64,000 nt of DNA from Streptomyces sp. 135 (GCF_020026305.1 NZ_CP075691.1:2666001-2730000), one strand, 5' to 3'; positions 27,644 through 37,190 are shown, counted from the first letter of the stretch. Numbers and translations: made by a program. The notes: generated by a model from the letters alone, not told the origin.

Positions 27644-29011
27644 TCAGCGGTTGCGGCGGCGTGTGGCGTAGGTGATGAGGGTGCCGGCGGTGAGGAAGAG
27701 GGCGGCGCTGGTCAGGGGCCAGGTGAGGCTGGTGCCGGTGTGGGCCATGGTGCCGGAGGGGTTGGGTGGTGTGCCGCCCGTGCCACCGCTGCCTCCGCTC
27801 CTGGTGGGGTGGGGGGTAGGTGCCGGCGTGGGGGGAGCGGTGGTGCTGCCGGTCGGGGTGGGGGTCGGCGTCGGGGTGGGGGTCGGCGTCGGGGTGGGGG
27901 TCGGCGTCGGGGTGGGGGTCGGCGTCGGGGTGGGGGTCGGCGTCGGGGTGGGTGGTGTGGGGCCGGGGCCATCTTTGAGTGCCAGCAGGTAGCTGTTGTC
28001 GACGTGGACCTGGCTGAGGTCGGTGTGGTCGTGGTAGATCAGGGCCCAGTCGCCGTCGATGTTGCCCCAGGTTTCGACCTTGCCGCTGCTGGTGACGGCG
28101 GCGATCGCGTATGCGCCCCCGTAGTTCGCGCTGGCGTCGATGTCGCGGACCCCGTGGTAGGTGTCGTCCGGCCTGGGCCGGAACCAGTCGATGTTGTTAT
28201 CCAATTTTCCCCAGGAGATGAGGTCGCCGTTCTCCTTCAGCGCCAGCCCGTACACATGAAAGATGTCCGGATGCCAGCCGTCGGGGTAGATGTCGGTCCG
28301 GAATTTCTTGACACCGGACAGAGCGGCTTGGGGGATGTCCTTGGCGTAGTCGGCGTACGGGCCCCACATGACGACTTTGCCCTGGGTGGTCAGTCCCATG
28401 TACTGGTTCTCCAGGTACGCCAGGTGTTGGGGGGCACCGGCGACCGGGGTGACCCCCTGCGCCGGTTGTCTCTCGTCCCAGGTGACCAGCGTCCCGTTCT
28501 TGACCGCGTACTCGGGCATCTTGCTTGGGGCACCGCAGCTGTCCCCGCCGACGCAGCCAACCTCGTCGCCGTAGATCGCGGTGACTCCGGAGCCGAGCTG
28601 GGAGGGCACGGTCATCTGATGCCCGTCGCTGCCCCATTGGATGAGGCCGCCGTCCTTGATGGCCATCGTGGTGACACGGGAGGCGGCGGTGGCGGTCACG
28701 CCGGACTGGGCGGCCTGGGGAAGCGGCACCTCCTTGCCCGTCTCCGGATCCCACTGGACGGCCTGACCGCCCTTCTTGATCACCGTTTCACCCGCACCAC
28801 CGTGTGCGGGTGCCATGACACCGGAGGTGATGGAGGAGGGAATGTGGGGGTTGTTTTCGCCGATGTTGACGACTTCCCCTCCGGTGATGGCATCGGAGGG
28901 CACGGGGGTGGAGGCGGCGGCGAATGCGGGGGTGGCCAGGGTGAGGGCTGAGGCGGCCACGAGCGCGGCCGTACGGCTCAGGCGCCGGTGTCGGGTGAGC
29001 TGGGGGGTCAT
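27644..29011 (-). CDS. RCC1-like repeat protein with sortase signal (copy A)
   Basis: 455 residues. MTPQLTRHRRLSRTAALVAA starts a signal peptide. About 300 residues follow with seven or so repeats around a short x-V-x-x-W-G/D core (IKKGGQAVQW, IKDGGLIQWG, VKNGTLVTWDE, TTQGKVVMWGPY, KENGDLISWG, SSGKVETWGN), as in RCC1/BLIP-II-type beta-propellers. A Pro-Thr stalk of about 50 residues then leads to SGTMAHTGTS, a hydrophobic helix and RRRNR, a cell-wall sorting signal like the LAxTG used by class E sortases, with Met for Leu. So it is a wall-anchored propeller on a stalk. It is divergent from an SGNH esterase gene, and the pair is repeated at 39.5-43.7 kb. Confidence 0.8.
   Translation of the reverse strand: MTPQLTRHRRLSRTAALVAASALTLATPAFAAASTPVPSDAITGGEVVNIGENNPHIPSSITSGVMAPAHGGAGETVIKKGGQAVQWDPETGKEVPLPQAAQSGVTATAASRVTTMAIKDGGLIQWGSDGHQMTVPSQLGSGVTAIYGDEVGCVGGDSCGAPSKMPEYAVKNGTLVTWDERQPAQGVTPVAGAPQHLAYLENQYMGLTTQGKVVMWGPYADYAKDIPQAALSGVKKFRTDIYPDGWHPDIFHVYGLALKENGDLISWGKLDNNIDWFRPRPDDTYHGVRDIDASANYGGAYAIAAVTSSGKVETWGNIDGDWALIYHDHTDLSQVHVDNSYLLALKDGPGPTPPTPTPTPTPTPTPTPTPTPTPTPTPTPTPTPTPTGSTTAPPTPAPTPHPTRSGGSGGTGGTPPNPSGTMAHTGTSLTWPLTSAALFLTAGTLITYATRRRNR
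27852..27952 (-). repeat. 18-bp tandem repeat coding the Pro-Thr stalk
   Basis: The plus strand shows GGGGTGGGGGTCGGCGTC repeated about five times without change. On the coding strand it makes a (PT)n stalk. Such arrays vary in length by slippage, so stalk length may differ between strains. Confidence 0.85.
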
Positions 29012-29138
29012 GAGAGGACGGGGTTTCCGTTCTGGGTAGGCCCGGGACTCTGGACCCGCCCGAATGTCGGTTCTGGCGCTGCATGTCAGCTTTTGGCCAT
29101 TCACGCCACTTGTGCGACGTAAACACTCGACATGATGC

Positions 29139-29156
29139 CATAAATATAGCGTTATG
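29139..29156. promoter_or_regulatory. Palindrome CATAA-N8-TTATG in the divergent promoter region
   Basis: It lies in the 271-bp gap between the two divergent surface-protein genes, within an AT-rich patch (CATAAATATAGCG) unlike the GC-rich surroundings. The heptamer CATAACG (minus strand here, 29150-29156) recurs in the equivalent gap of copy B at 42049-42055. It could be a -10 region, an operator, or both. Confidence 0.4.
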
Positions 29157-29220
29157 CTGTTCGGGTTAATGTGCGGGGTTTGTTGCTGAACCGATGGGCT
29201 CAGCAGGGTTTCTGACGTTC

Positions 29221-29255
29221 TCTCACCCCTGCCGGTGTTCCCCGCTGGGGTGAGA
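29221..29255 (+). promoter_or_regulatory. Hairpin in the 5' leader of the SGNH gene
   Basis: TCTCACCCC and GGGGTGAGA form a 9-bp perfect stem with a 17-nt loop, ending 15 nt before GGAGG of the SGNH gene (ATG 29283). The corresponding place in copy B has a CCCCGCC/GGCGGGG stem. A leader structure affecting translation or transcript stability is plausible. Confidence 0.4.
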
Positions 29256-29282
29256 GGGCGGGTGACGAGTGGAGGCAGTGGC

Positions 29283-31766
29283 ATGACATCGGGTCGGCAT
29301 ACAGAGTGTTCGCGGCGGCGGTGCTCCACCAGGGGCGGTGTCCGCCCGGTCACGGCTGGGCGGACCTTCGAGGAGTGGCTGGTGTGGGCGGTGCGGCGGG
29401 GGCCGGCCGCAGCCCTGGTCCTGGTCCTGGCCTGCGGGATGGCGGTGGTCGGTGTGGCATCGCCGGCGGCGGCCACGGCGAAGGCCACGGGGTCGCACAC
29501 GGACGCGGGCGCGGACGCGTGGACCACGACCTGGGCCTCTCCCATGGACAGCCTCGCTTCCCAGCCCAACGGCGCGTGGACCGGTGAGGGGAGCGATCCC
29601 GACCTGGTTCCTGAGGCTGCCGGAGCTACGCATGTGAAGGTCACGGGGCAGCAGACGGTGCGGATGCCGGTGCATGCGAGTATCGGCGGGGGCCGGGCCC
29701 GGATCCGGCTGGACAACCGGACCAACACCGTGGCGGTGCACCTCGGGCATGCCACGATCGCCCCGCAGTCCTCGGGGGCCCAGGCAGCTACGGCGCCGGT
29801 AACGCTCACCTTCGGCGGAAAACAGGACGTCACCCTGGCGGCGGGGCAGGAACTGGCCAGTGATCCGGTGGACTTCCCCGTACGGGCGGACCAGACCCTA
29901 CTGGTGAGCCTGTACCTGCCCGACCCGGTCACCTACCTGCCCTACCACCACTACACCCTCACCACCCTCTACAGCAGTGGCACGACGGAGGGAGCCATCG
30001 ACGGTACCGACCGGGCTGGGGACACCGACGCCACGCATTTCACCCAGCGGAGCAGTGGCACCGGCTACGCGCCGCGGGTGTTGTTGTCGGGGCTGGAGGT
30101 GACGCCGTCGTCGGGCGGGGGCACGGTGGTGGCGCTCGGGGACTCGCAGACCGATGGCGGGCACACCGCGGCGGACGTGAATGCCCGGTGGCTGGATGTG
30201 TACGGGCGGGCCCTGCAAACGTCCGCACACCCGATGGGGGTAGCGAACGAGGGAATCTCCGGCAACCGGGTCCTCACCGACAACACAGCGTCCCAGCTGT
30301 CGATGCTGCACCGCTTCCAGCACGATGTGCTGGACGTGCCCGGCGTCCAGCAGGTGCTCTTCTACGGCGGCATCAACGACATCACCAAGTGCACCAGCAG
30401 CAGCACCGAGGCCCCCTGCCCCGGCCTGGAAGCACAGCTGGAAGCAGCGGTCACCACGATGGCGGCCAAGGCGCACGCGGCGGGACTGACGTTCACGGTG
30501 GCGACCCTGCCGGCCTTCGCCAACCACACCTCCACCAACAAGTACTGGGATCCCAGCGGCTGGCGAGAGAAGGTACGCCTGAAGTTCAACGCGTTCCTGC
30601 GCACCACGAGTGTCGCGGACGCGGTGGCCGACTTCGACACCGCCTCGTACGACCCCGCCACCCCCACCGCCCACACCCCCGACACGGCCACGGGGCTCCT
30701 GCCTGCCGGGCAGGACCGTGTCTACTCCCGTTACGTCGACCACAGTGACTGGTTGCACCTGAACGACGACGGCAACTGGGCCGTGGCCCAGAGTCTGCCC
30801 GCCACCGCCCAGACCACCCGGCACGACCCGGCCAAGAGCACTGCGGCCACCTACACCCAGACCAGCAGCGCCGACATCAACGGGGACGGCATCGGCGACA
30901 TCCTGGCCGTCGACGAGAACACCCACGCCCTGTACTACTGGCCCGGGATGGCCGACTCCAACACCAGCAGCAACACGAGCGACGCCGACTACGCGGAGGA
31001 TGTCCCCAGGGGGGATGGCACCTTCGGCGGCAAACAGAAAATCACCACCGGCTGGGGGTTCACGCAGACCAGTACGGCCGACCTTAACGGTGACGGTGTC
31101 CAGGACATTCTTGCTGTTGATGCTGACCATGTCCTGTGGTGGTGGCCCGGCACCGGCACCCTCCCCACCCGCAACACGAACAACACGGTCGTCTTCTCCA
31201 GCGCGTTCACTGCCAAGCAGGAGATCACCGGGAACTGGAGGTTCACGCAGACCAGTACGGCCGACCTTAACGGTGACGGTGTCCAGGACATTCTTGCTGT
31301 TGATGCTGACCATGTCCTGTGGTGGTGGCCCGGCACCGGCACCCTCCCCGCCCGCAACACGAACAACACGGTCGTCTTCTCCAGCGCGTTCACTGCCAAG
31401 CAGGAGATCACCGGGAACTGGAGGTTCACGCAGACCAGTACGGCCGACCTTAACGGTGACGGTGTCCAGGACATTCTTGCTGTTGATGCTGACCATGTCC
31501 TGTGGTGGTGGCCCGGCACCGGCACCCTCCCCGCCCGCAACACGAACAACACAGTCGTCTTCTCCAGCGCGTTCAGCACGAAACGGCAGCTCGCCACCGA
31601 CTGGAGTTCCACCCAGACCACCCTCGGCCCCCTGCGTGGCACCACCCCCCAGGGACAACGCCTTCTGGCCCGCGACGCAAACGGCAACCTCAACCAGTGG
31701 ACCCCCCTCCCCGCCACCGGCCAGAACACCCCCGGCCCCCAACGCCGCATCACCCCCCACTGGTAA
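29283..31766 (+). CDS. Secreted SGNH esterase with FG-GAP repeats (copy A)
   Basis: 827 residues. A long, basic signal peptide (hydrophobic LVLVLACGMAVVGVA) is followed by a beta-rich N-terminal domain (WTTTWASPMD, VRMPVHASIGGGRARIRLDN). The SGNH/GDSL hydrolase then shows block I VVALGDSQTDGG with the nucleophile Ser, block III FYGGINDI with Asn, and block V DWLHLND with Asp and His. The C-terminal 300 residues are FG-GAP/VCBS beta-propeller blades with Ca-binding-like DxNxDG loops (ADLNGDGVQDILAVDADHV, WWWPGTG). Start ATG 29283 has GGAGG. It probably deacylates or deacetylates an extracellular polymer; the substrate is unknown. Confidence 0.87.
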   Translation: MTSGRHTECSRRRCSTRGGVRPVTAGRTFEEWLVWAVRRGPAAALVLVLACGMAVVGVASPAAATAKATGSHTDAGADAWTTTWASPMDSLASQPNGAWTGEGSDPDLVPEAAGATHVKVTGQQTVRMPVHASIGGGRARIRLDNRTNTVAVHLGHATIAPQSSGAQAATAPVTLTFGGKQDVTLAAGQELASDPVDFPVRADQTLLVSLYLPDPVTYLPYHHYTLTTLYSSGTTEGAIDGTDRAGDTDATHFTQRSSGTGYAPRVLLSGLEVTPSSGGGTVVALGDSQTDGGHTAADVNARWLDVYGRALQTSAHPMGVANEGISGNRVLTDNTASQLSMLHRFQHDVLDVPGVQQVLFYGGINDITKCTSSSTEAPCPGLEAQLEAAVTTMAAKAHAAGLTFTVATLPAFANHTSTNKYWDPSGWREKVRLKFNAFLRTTSVADAVADFDTASYDPATPTAHTPDTATGLLPAGQDRVYSRYVDHSDWLHLNDDGNWAVAQSLPATAQTTRHDPAKSTAATYTQTSSADINGDGIGDILAVDENTHALYYWPGMADSNTSSNTSDADYAEDVPRGDGTFGGKQKITTGWGFTQTSTADLNGDGVQDILAVDADHVLWWWPGTGTLPTRNTNNTVVFSSAFTAKQEITGNWRFTQTSTADLNGDGVQDILAVDADHVLWWWPGTGTLPARNTNNTVVFSSAFTAKQEITGNWRFTQTSTADLNGDGVQDILAVDADHVLWWWPGTGTLPARNTNNTVVFSSAFSTKRQLATDWSSTQTTLGPLRGTTPQGQRLLARDANGNLNQWTPLPATGQNTPGPQRRITPHW
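31059..31607 (+). repeat. 183-bp direct repeats, three near-identical blades
   Basis: TTCACGCAGACCAGTACGG begins at 31059, 31242 and 31425, exactly 183 bp (61 codons) apart. The first two and a half units are almost identical at DNA level, including synonymous positions. Neighbouring blades at each end are diverged, so the identical units arose by recent duplication or are kept alike by gene conversion. Confidence 0.9.
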
Positions 31767-31815
31767 CCCCACACCCACACACCCAGCCGTACGCCGGAAC
31801 GGCCCCCAAGAACCG

Positions 31816-31853
31816 AGAGCAGCGCCCGGGCCACACGGCCCGGGCGCTGCTCT
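31816..31853 (+). terminator. Perfect 17-bp hairpin after the SGNH gene
   Basis: AGAGCAGCGCCCGGGCC and GGCCCGGGCGCTGCTCT with a 4-nt loop, 50 bp past the stop. It is a very stable Streptomyces-type terminator without a T run. Confidence 0.85.
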
Positions 31854-32148
31854 GACATGAGACCGCGAAGCCCGGGGCACGCAACCCTGGCTGGGCTCCC
31901 CCCGCCACGCAGTGAAGAACTCCGCCGTCGCTCGCGCCGACGGCGGGATACGCAGCCCGAAATCCCCGCGATGCGCCTGCCGGTTGAACGGATCCACCGG
32001 CGAGGCGACGGTCACGCCGAACCGCTGGAGGACCTCGTACACGTACCCCAACGCTCCCCTCGACCACACACCGGAACACTGCGAGCCTATTGGTAACTCC
32101 GGCTATTGGAAGTTGCGGAATGGGTGCGGCGGCGACCCAGTTCGCCTA
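31854..32148 (-). other. Gene fragment of unknown origin
   Basis: On the minus strand, about 32050 to 31900, an open stretch reads LGYVYEVLQRFGVTVASPVD and RIPPSARATAEFFTAWRGE, protein-like but with no start and no recognised family. The rest, up to the MITE, holds nothing I can name. Confidence 0.3.
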
Positions 32149-32291
32149 AAGGGTGTTGCAGAACGGATGAAAGATCTTCCGAGGCCACCTCGCGGCGGCT
32201 CCCAGACCGGTGGAAACGGGAGCAGAATCAGGCAGTTGACCTTGTCGCTGATGGCCGAATCCGAGCGTGATCGCCGTTCTGCAACACCCTT
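32149..32291. repeat. 143-bp MITE with TA duplication
   Basis: AAGGGTGTTGCAGAACGG at the left and its exact complement at the right form 18-bp terminal inverted repeats, flanked by TA (32147-32148, 32292-32293). The interior has no ORF. The right-hand TA is also the insertion point of IS427 copy 2. The ends resemble those of an IS5- or IS630-type element that could act in trans; no full-length parent is in the window. Confidence 0.8.
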
Positions 32292-32293
32292 TA

Positions 32294-33185
32294 GGCAGTG
32301 TCTTCAAATGATCACCGCTGGTGGATCATGGTGTCGTGATACGTCGTCATGAACTGTCCGATGCTGAGTGGGAGTTCGTCCGGCCGCTGCTGCCCGAGTC
32401 GTTGCGGGGGCGTAAGCGGCTGGATGACCGCAGGGTCCTGAACGGGATCGTGTGGAAGTTCCGGACCGGGACGGCCTGGCGGGACGTGCCCGAGCGTTAC
32501 GGGCCGTGGACCACGCTGCATAAGCGTTTTCGCAGGTGGGCGGCGGGCGGGACGTTCGACCGGATGCTGCGGGCTGCGCAGGCGAAGGCGGACGCGGCGG
32601 GCGACATCGAGTGGCTGGTGTCGGTCGATTCCACGGTCGTCCGGGCCCACCAGCATGCGGCCGGAGCTTGAAAAGGGGGCTCTGCGACCCGGCCCTTGGC
32701 CGTTCCCGAGGCGGGCTGACCAGCAAGATTCACCTGGCCTGTGACGGCAGGGGCCGTCCGCTCGGCTTCGTCGTCACCGGTGGCAACATCAACGACTGCA
32801 CCCGGTTCACCGCCGTGATGGAAGCGGTCCGGGTGCCCCGGATCGGACCGGGGCGGCCCCGCACCCGGCCCGATCACGTCCTGGGCGACAAGGGCTACAG
32901 CTCGAAGGTGATCCGCACCTGGCTCCGCCGCAAGGGCATACCGCACACGATTCCCGAGCGGGCCGACCAGGTCGGCAACCGGGCCCGGCGAGGCAGCCGT
33001 GGAGGCCGCCCGCCGGGCTTCGACCGTGAGGTCTACAAGCACCGCAACGTCGTGGAACGGTGCTTCAACCGCCTCAAGCAGTGGCGCGGTATCGCCACCC
33101 GCTACGACAAGACCGCCCGGTCCTACGAAGCAGCCGTCACCTTGGCATCGCTCCTGATGTGGGCGTGACATTTGACGACAGAACC
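32294..33185 (+). mobile_element. 892-bp IS5-family (IS427-type) element, copy 2
   Basis: Same ends and length as copy 1 (24712-25603), inverted relative to it, flanked by TA at 32292-32293 and 33186-33187; the restored target is TTAA. The two copies bracket 6.7 kb that includes surface-protein pair A, in composite-transposon fashion. Confidence 0.92.
32321..33168 (+). CDS. IS427-type transposase in two frames, copy 2
   Basis: ORF A (32321-32671) and ORF B (-1 frame, ending 33168) match those of copy 1. ORF A stops at TGA (32669-32671), and AAAAGGGGG follows at once. ORF B carries GLTSKIHLACDGRGRPLG, HVLGDKGYSSKVIRTWL and HRNVVERCFNRLKQWRG with the second Asp and the Glu. One codon differs from copy 1 (Lys for Arg before GIPHTIPE). 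Fusion of the frames would give about 275 residues, the usual size. Confidence 0.85.
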
Positions 33186-33201
33186 TAACGAGGCGAAGGA
33201 C

Positions 33202-33232
33202 GGCCCACCTCCATGAGGGGTGGAGGTGGGCC
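33202..33232. terminator. Hairpin in the gap between the IS and ctaD
   Basis: GGCCCACCTCCA pairs with TGGAGGTGGGCC around a 7-nt loop. It stops read-through between the IS and the ctaD unit. The remaining 500 bases to 33752 contain no gene that I can support. Confidence 0.6.
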
Positions 33233-33752
33233 CCGGCTGGCGCACTGCCTCTACGTCAACCGGTTGCTTGGCACCAAGCGCACGACCGGGCAAGAAGCGT
33301 CGGCACCAAGCGTGAGCGGCGGGTGCCCGCGTGCCGCTTGGGTTGCGGTTCCGCTGCTCTGCCCATAAATCTATGGGTTGTTGCCGCCGTCCATGGAGAG
33401 GCATTCGCCTCTCATTGCCGAGCCTTTCGACCCTGCGTCCGACCGCGCGAGACCGACAATGCGCCAACTCGGGTGTCTAGGCGCGCGTGTTGAGGACCGG
33501 CCGCTGCAGCGAGCGGGCCTTCGCGCGCCTGCTGGGCAGGCAGAATCCCTCCGGAATTCCCCTTCGGAAAATGACCTGATCCTTAGCCCCTGTCACAAAG
33601 CGACGAAGGCCCCTGGCACTCGGTACAGCCAGCTAACGATCATGAAAGACGCTCGGCGGCACCGCTCGCTCGTCCGCGCTTCCCCACGAGTCCGCGCGGC
33701 GCGCCGTACTGACGGATTCACAGCAAGACGGCACACCGGAGAGGACTGTTCA

Positions 33753-35456
33753 GTGACCGAGGCAGCGATACATCCCGAAGGAACCACGCGTCGGCCGGTG
33801 TCGGCCGAAGGCCCCGCTCCCGGCAAGCCGCGTCCGAACTGGATCTTCTGGGTCACCACCACCGACCACAAACAGATCGGGACCCTGTATCTGGTCACCT
33901 CGTTCGCGTTCTTTCTGATCGGTGGTCTGCTCGCTCTGCTGATGCGGGCCGAACTCGCCCGCCCGGGCAGCCAGATCCTCTCTAACGAGCAGTTCAATCA
34001 GGCATTCACGATGCACGGCTCGATCATGCTGCTGCTGTTCGCCATGCCCTTGTTCACCGGCTTCGCCAACTGGATCATGCCGCTCCAGATCGGGGCGCCG
34101 GACGTCGCCTTCCCCCGGTTGAACATGTTGGCCTACTGGCTCTTTCTGTTCGGCTCGCTGATCGCCGCCGCAGGCTTCCTCACCCCGCAAGGCGCCGCTG
34201 ATTTCGGCTGGTTCGCCTACGCGCCGCTGTCGGACGCCGTGCATTCCCCGGGTATCGGGGGTGACATGTGGATCATGGGCGTGGCCCTGTCCGGCTTCGG
34301 TTCGATCGCCGGTGCGGTTAACTTCATCACCACGATCGTCTGCATGCGCGCGCCGGGCATGACGATGTTCCGGATGCCGATCTTCACCTGGAACGTGCTC
34401 TTGACCGCCCTGCTGATCCTGATCGTCTTCCCCGTGTTGGCAGCGGCCCTGTTCGCTTTGGAGTGCGACCGCAAGTTCGGCTCCCACGTCTTCGACCCCG
34501 CCAACGGCGGTCCTCTGCTCTGGCAGCATCTGTTCTGGTTCTTCGGTCACCCCGAGGTCTACATCCTCGCTCTGCCCTTCTTCGGTGTCGTCTCGGAAGT
34601 CATCCCCGTCTTCTCCCGCAAGCCGATCTTCGGGTATGCCGGACTGATCGCCGCGACCATGGCGATCGCCGGTCTCTCCGTGACGGTGTGGGCCCACCAC
34701 ATGTACGTGACCGGTGGGGTGCTGCTTCCGTTCTTCGCCTTCATGACGTTCCTCATCGCGGTGCCGACCGGAGTCAAGTTCTTCAACTGGATCGGCACGA
34801 TGTGGAAGGGATCGCTCTCCTTCGAGACACCGATGCTCTGGTCCATCGGTTTCCTCGTCACGTTCCTCTTCGGCGGACTGACGGGAGTTCTGCTGGCGGC
34901 TCCCCCGCTCGACTTCCACGTCTCCGACTCGTATTTCGTGGTCGCGCACTTCCACTACACCCTCTTCGGCACGGTCGTCTACGCGATGTTCGCCGGTTTC
35001 CATTTCTGGTGGCCCAAATTCACGGGCAAGATGCTCGACGAACGCCTCGGGAAGATCACCTTCTGGACACTCACCGTCGGCTTCAACCTCACGTTCCTCG
35101 TCCAGCACTGGCTCGGTGCCGCCGGAATGCCGCGCCGCTACGCCGACTACCTGGCCAGCGACGGTTTCACCACGCTCAACACCCTGTCCTCCATAGGCTC
35201 GTTCCTGCTCGGCCTGTCGTTTCTGCCGTTCTTCTACAACATCTGGAAGACCGCCAAATACGGCAAGCGCATCGACGTGGACGACCCATGGGGTTACGGC
35301 CGGTCCCTGGAATGGGCCACTTCCTGCCCCCCGCCGCGGCACAACTTCACGAGCTTGCCTCGCATCCGCTCCGAGTCCCCCGCGTTCGACCTGCACCACC
35401 CGCAGGCCGCGGCACGCGACATCGCGAAGCGGGCCGCCACCTCACCCGCTCGCTGA
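33753..35456 (+). CDS. ctaD: Cytochrome c oxidase subunit I (aa3 type)
   Basis: 567 residues with 12 membrane helices, the catalytic subunit of a haem-copper oxidase. Ligands are visible: His in [12 protein letters not shown] (haem a), [14 protein letters not shown] (CuB His and the cross-linked Tyr), [10 protein letters not shown] (two CuB His) and [10 protein letters not shown] (haem a3 and haem a His). Start GTG 33753 has GGAGAGG. No ctaC, ctaE, ctaF or qcr genes are beside it, so this is an extra subunit I that must use partners made elsewhere. Its place in an IS-rich island suggests acquisition or relocation, perhaps as an alternative oxidase for low oxygen. Confidence 0.93.
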   Translation: MTEAAIHPEGTTRRPVSAEGPAPGKPRPNWIFWVTTTDHKQIGTLYLVTSFAFFLIGGLLALLMRAELARPGSQILSNEQFNQAFTMHGSIMLLLFAMPLFTGFANWIMPLQIGAPDVAFPRLNMLAYWLFLFGSLIAAAGFLTPQGAADFGWFAYAPLSDAVHSPGIGGDMWIMGVALSGFGSIAGAVNFITTIVCMRAPGMTMFRMPIFTWNVLLTALLILIVFPVLAAALFALECDRKFGSHVFDPANGGPLLWQHLFWFFGHPEVYILALPFFGVVSEVIPVFSRKPIFGYAGLIAATMAIAGLSVTVWAHHMYVTGGVLLPFFAFMTFLIAVPTGVKFFNWIGTMWKGSLSFETPMLWSIGFLVTFLFGGLTGVLLAAPPLDFHVSDSYFVVAHFHYTLFGTVVYAMFAGFHFWWPKFTGKMLDERLGKITFWTLTVGFNLTFLVQHWLGAAGMPRRYADYLASDGFTTLNTLSSIGSFLLGLSFLPFFYNIWKTAKYGKRIDVDDPWGYGRSLEWATSCPPPRHNFTSLPRIRSESPAFDLHHPQAAARDIAKRAATSPAR

Positions 35457-35480
35457 ACCAGGACCGGAGGTTCACGCGAC

Positions 35481-36047
35481 ATGAACGCGGCCGTAGACGT
35501 CCTGGCAGTGGCCGTGGTGACCATAGCGGGGAGCGTGTGGTGGCTGACGGCCCTCGTCGACCTGCGGGCGAAGGGGGACCGCCCCGCCTCCCGCCGCGCG
35601 ACAGCCGTCTCCTGCCTCACCGGCTGGGGTTGCGCGCTGGTGACGGTCGCCGCGTACCTGGCCGACGCCCGGCCTTGGCCGCTCACCATCCTGGCCCTCG
35701 CAGGGGCCGCGACCACGGTGCCGCTGCGGGTTCGGGCGCTACGCCTTCAAGCGCGCGAGCAGCAGGAGGCATCCCAGCACTGGGCCGTGCTGCGGCCCGG
35801 TGCCGCACGCGCCTTCCCTGACCGCCGGCCTCACATCACGTTCGCTCTGTGGGCGACCACCGGACTCGCCTTGGCCTGCGCGTCCGGTGCTCTTCTGGTC
35901 CTGGGTATCCCCTCGCCGCATCGGCCGTGGCTCACGGTCCTCGTTCCCCTCGCCATCACCGCCCCCTTTCTGACAGTGGGCGGTGTCCGCGCCCACCAGG
36001 CGCGACGACAGGAAGTGCCGGTCACGTCCGGGACCACACCGCGGTAG
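35481..36047 (+). CDS. Small membrane protein downstream of ctaD
   Basis: 188 residues with about five hydrophobic segments (VLAVAVVTIAGSVWWLTALV; CLTGWGCALVTVAAYLA; LTILALAGAATTVPL; LWATTGLALACASGALLVLG; LTVLVPLAITAPFLTVGG) and a cytoplasmic basic tail. ATG 35481 has GGAGG and lies 24 bp after ctaD, so the two are probably co-transcribed. No recognised family; an accessory role for the oxidase is only a guess from position. Confidence 0.7.
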   Translation: MNAAVDVLAVAVVTIAGSVWWLTALVDLRAKGDRPASRRATAVSCLTGWGCALVTVAAYLADARPWPLTILALAGAATTVPLRVRALRLQAREQQEASQHWAVLRPGAARAFPDRRPHITFALWATTGLALACASGALLVLGIPSPHRPWLTVLVPLAITAPFLTVGGVRAHQARRQEVPVTSGTTPR

Positions 36048-36109
36048 GTGTCGGGCCGCCGCCCATCCCGCGGGCACGGTCGGCGGTCATGCCGCGGCCA
36101 GGCCAGGCC

Positions 36110-37190
36110 GGGGCGTGACCTGGACCGTCCGCAGACGGCTGAGGGCATACCCGCCCGCGGCCGTGGCCACCATGGTTGGCAGCATGAATCCGATGGAGTA
36201 TGAGTGCTTGGCGCTGTAGATGGCATCACCAGGAGCGGTACGAAGCTCCCAGGCTACCGACCGCCCCGATGATGCCGGCGACGCTGCCTACTTGGTGTTG
36301 CGGGGCGACCAGCGCGAACACCGAGCCGCTGGAGGTGCCCAGTCCTGCCGCCATCGCCAGGAGGCACGCAGCACCGCCCCAGTTCAGCCGCGGGTCGAAG
36401 GCCCGCACCACGGCGCAGACGCCGGTCAGGCCCAGCGCCCAGCCCGTCACCGTGGCCGGGTGGACGCGATCGGAGGGCCATCCGCCGACGGGCCGAAAGA
36501 CCACCGTGCCCAGCGCGAACCCAGCGGCTTTGGTGCCTGCTGTGGTCGAGCCCAGCGCGTACCAGGTCTTGAGGTAGGTCGGAAGGTACACGCCGAAGGA
36601 TCGGCCAGCCGGGACAGCAGTGAGCTCGTCGGCACGTGCCGGGACCGGTGGTCGCGCAACAGCAGCCAGGTGAGGGCGGCGTAGATCGCGAGCGCGATGG
36701 ACAGTACGACGAACGGGCGGTGCGCACCGCTGTCGTGCATGCGCGGCGTGAGGTAGCCGGACAGGGCGACGCCGACCATGCCCCTGCCGAACACACCGAG
36801 CGCCGTCCCACGGGCTCCGGGCGGGAACCAGGAGTTGGAGCGGGATACCGATGGCGAACGTGGTGCCCCAGGCCGAGTACGAAACCGGTGGCAAGCAGGA
36901 AGCCGTACGAGTCGAGAGCCGGGATCAGCAGCAGCACCGGGACGATGGTCAGTGCGGCCGGCAGCGGGATCATCGCGCGGGCGCCGAACCGGTCAGTGAG
37001 GGCGCCGACCACGACGCGGCCGAGCAAGCCGACCAGGACCGGCACCGCCACCATGAGGGACTGCTGGAAGGAGCTGAGACGCAGGTCGTTCACGATGCCT
37101 ACGGCGAGGGGGCGATCAGGTTCGACGCCCAGAAGGGGAGCGAGAAGCCGACCGTGGCGAACGGCGAGGTTGATCCACTTCTCGGCCGGC
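36110..37190 (-). pseudogene. NarK-type nitrate/nitrite MFS transporter, multiply frameshifted
   Basis: Reading from right to left in changing frames: FSLPFWASNLIAP, VNDLRLSSFQQSLMVAVPVL, GRVVVGALTDRFGARAMIPL, SYGFLLATGFVLGLG, then GTTFAIGIP, FGRGMVGVALSGYLTPRM, SFGVYLPTYLKTWYALGSTT and VAGIIGAVGSLG. These follow the order of the NarK family. At least four frame changes occur, so it is dead. Its presence beside ctaD and near a Rex-controlled operon fits a former low-oxygen gene set. Confidence 0.75.

Noticed and set aside
27852..27952. Short spaced repeats suggestive of CRISPR or an origin
   Set aside because: They are an 18-bp tandem encoding a Pro-Thr stalk of the surface protein.
29898..32069. 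Long minus-strand frame opposite the SGNH gene, with internal repeats
   Set aside because: The repeats are the reverse reading of the 183-bp FG-GAP repeats; the composition (Gly, Val, Asp) is that of an antisense shadow.
33378..33752. Upstream extension of ctaD to an earlier ATG
   Set aside because: The extra 125 residues have no homology to subunit I, and GTG 33753 has a good ribosome-binding site and the natural start.
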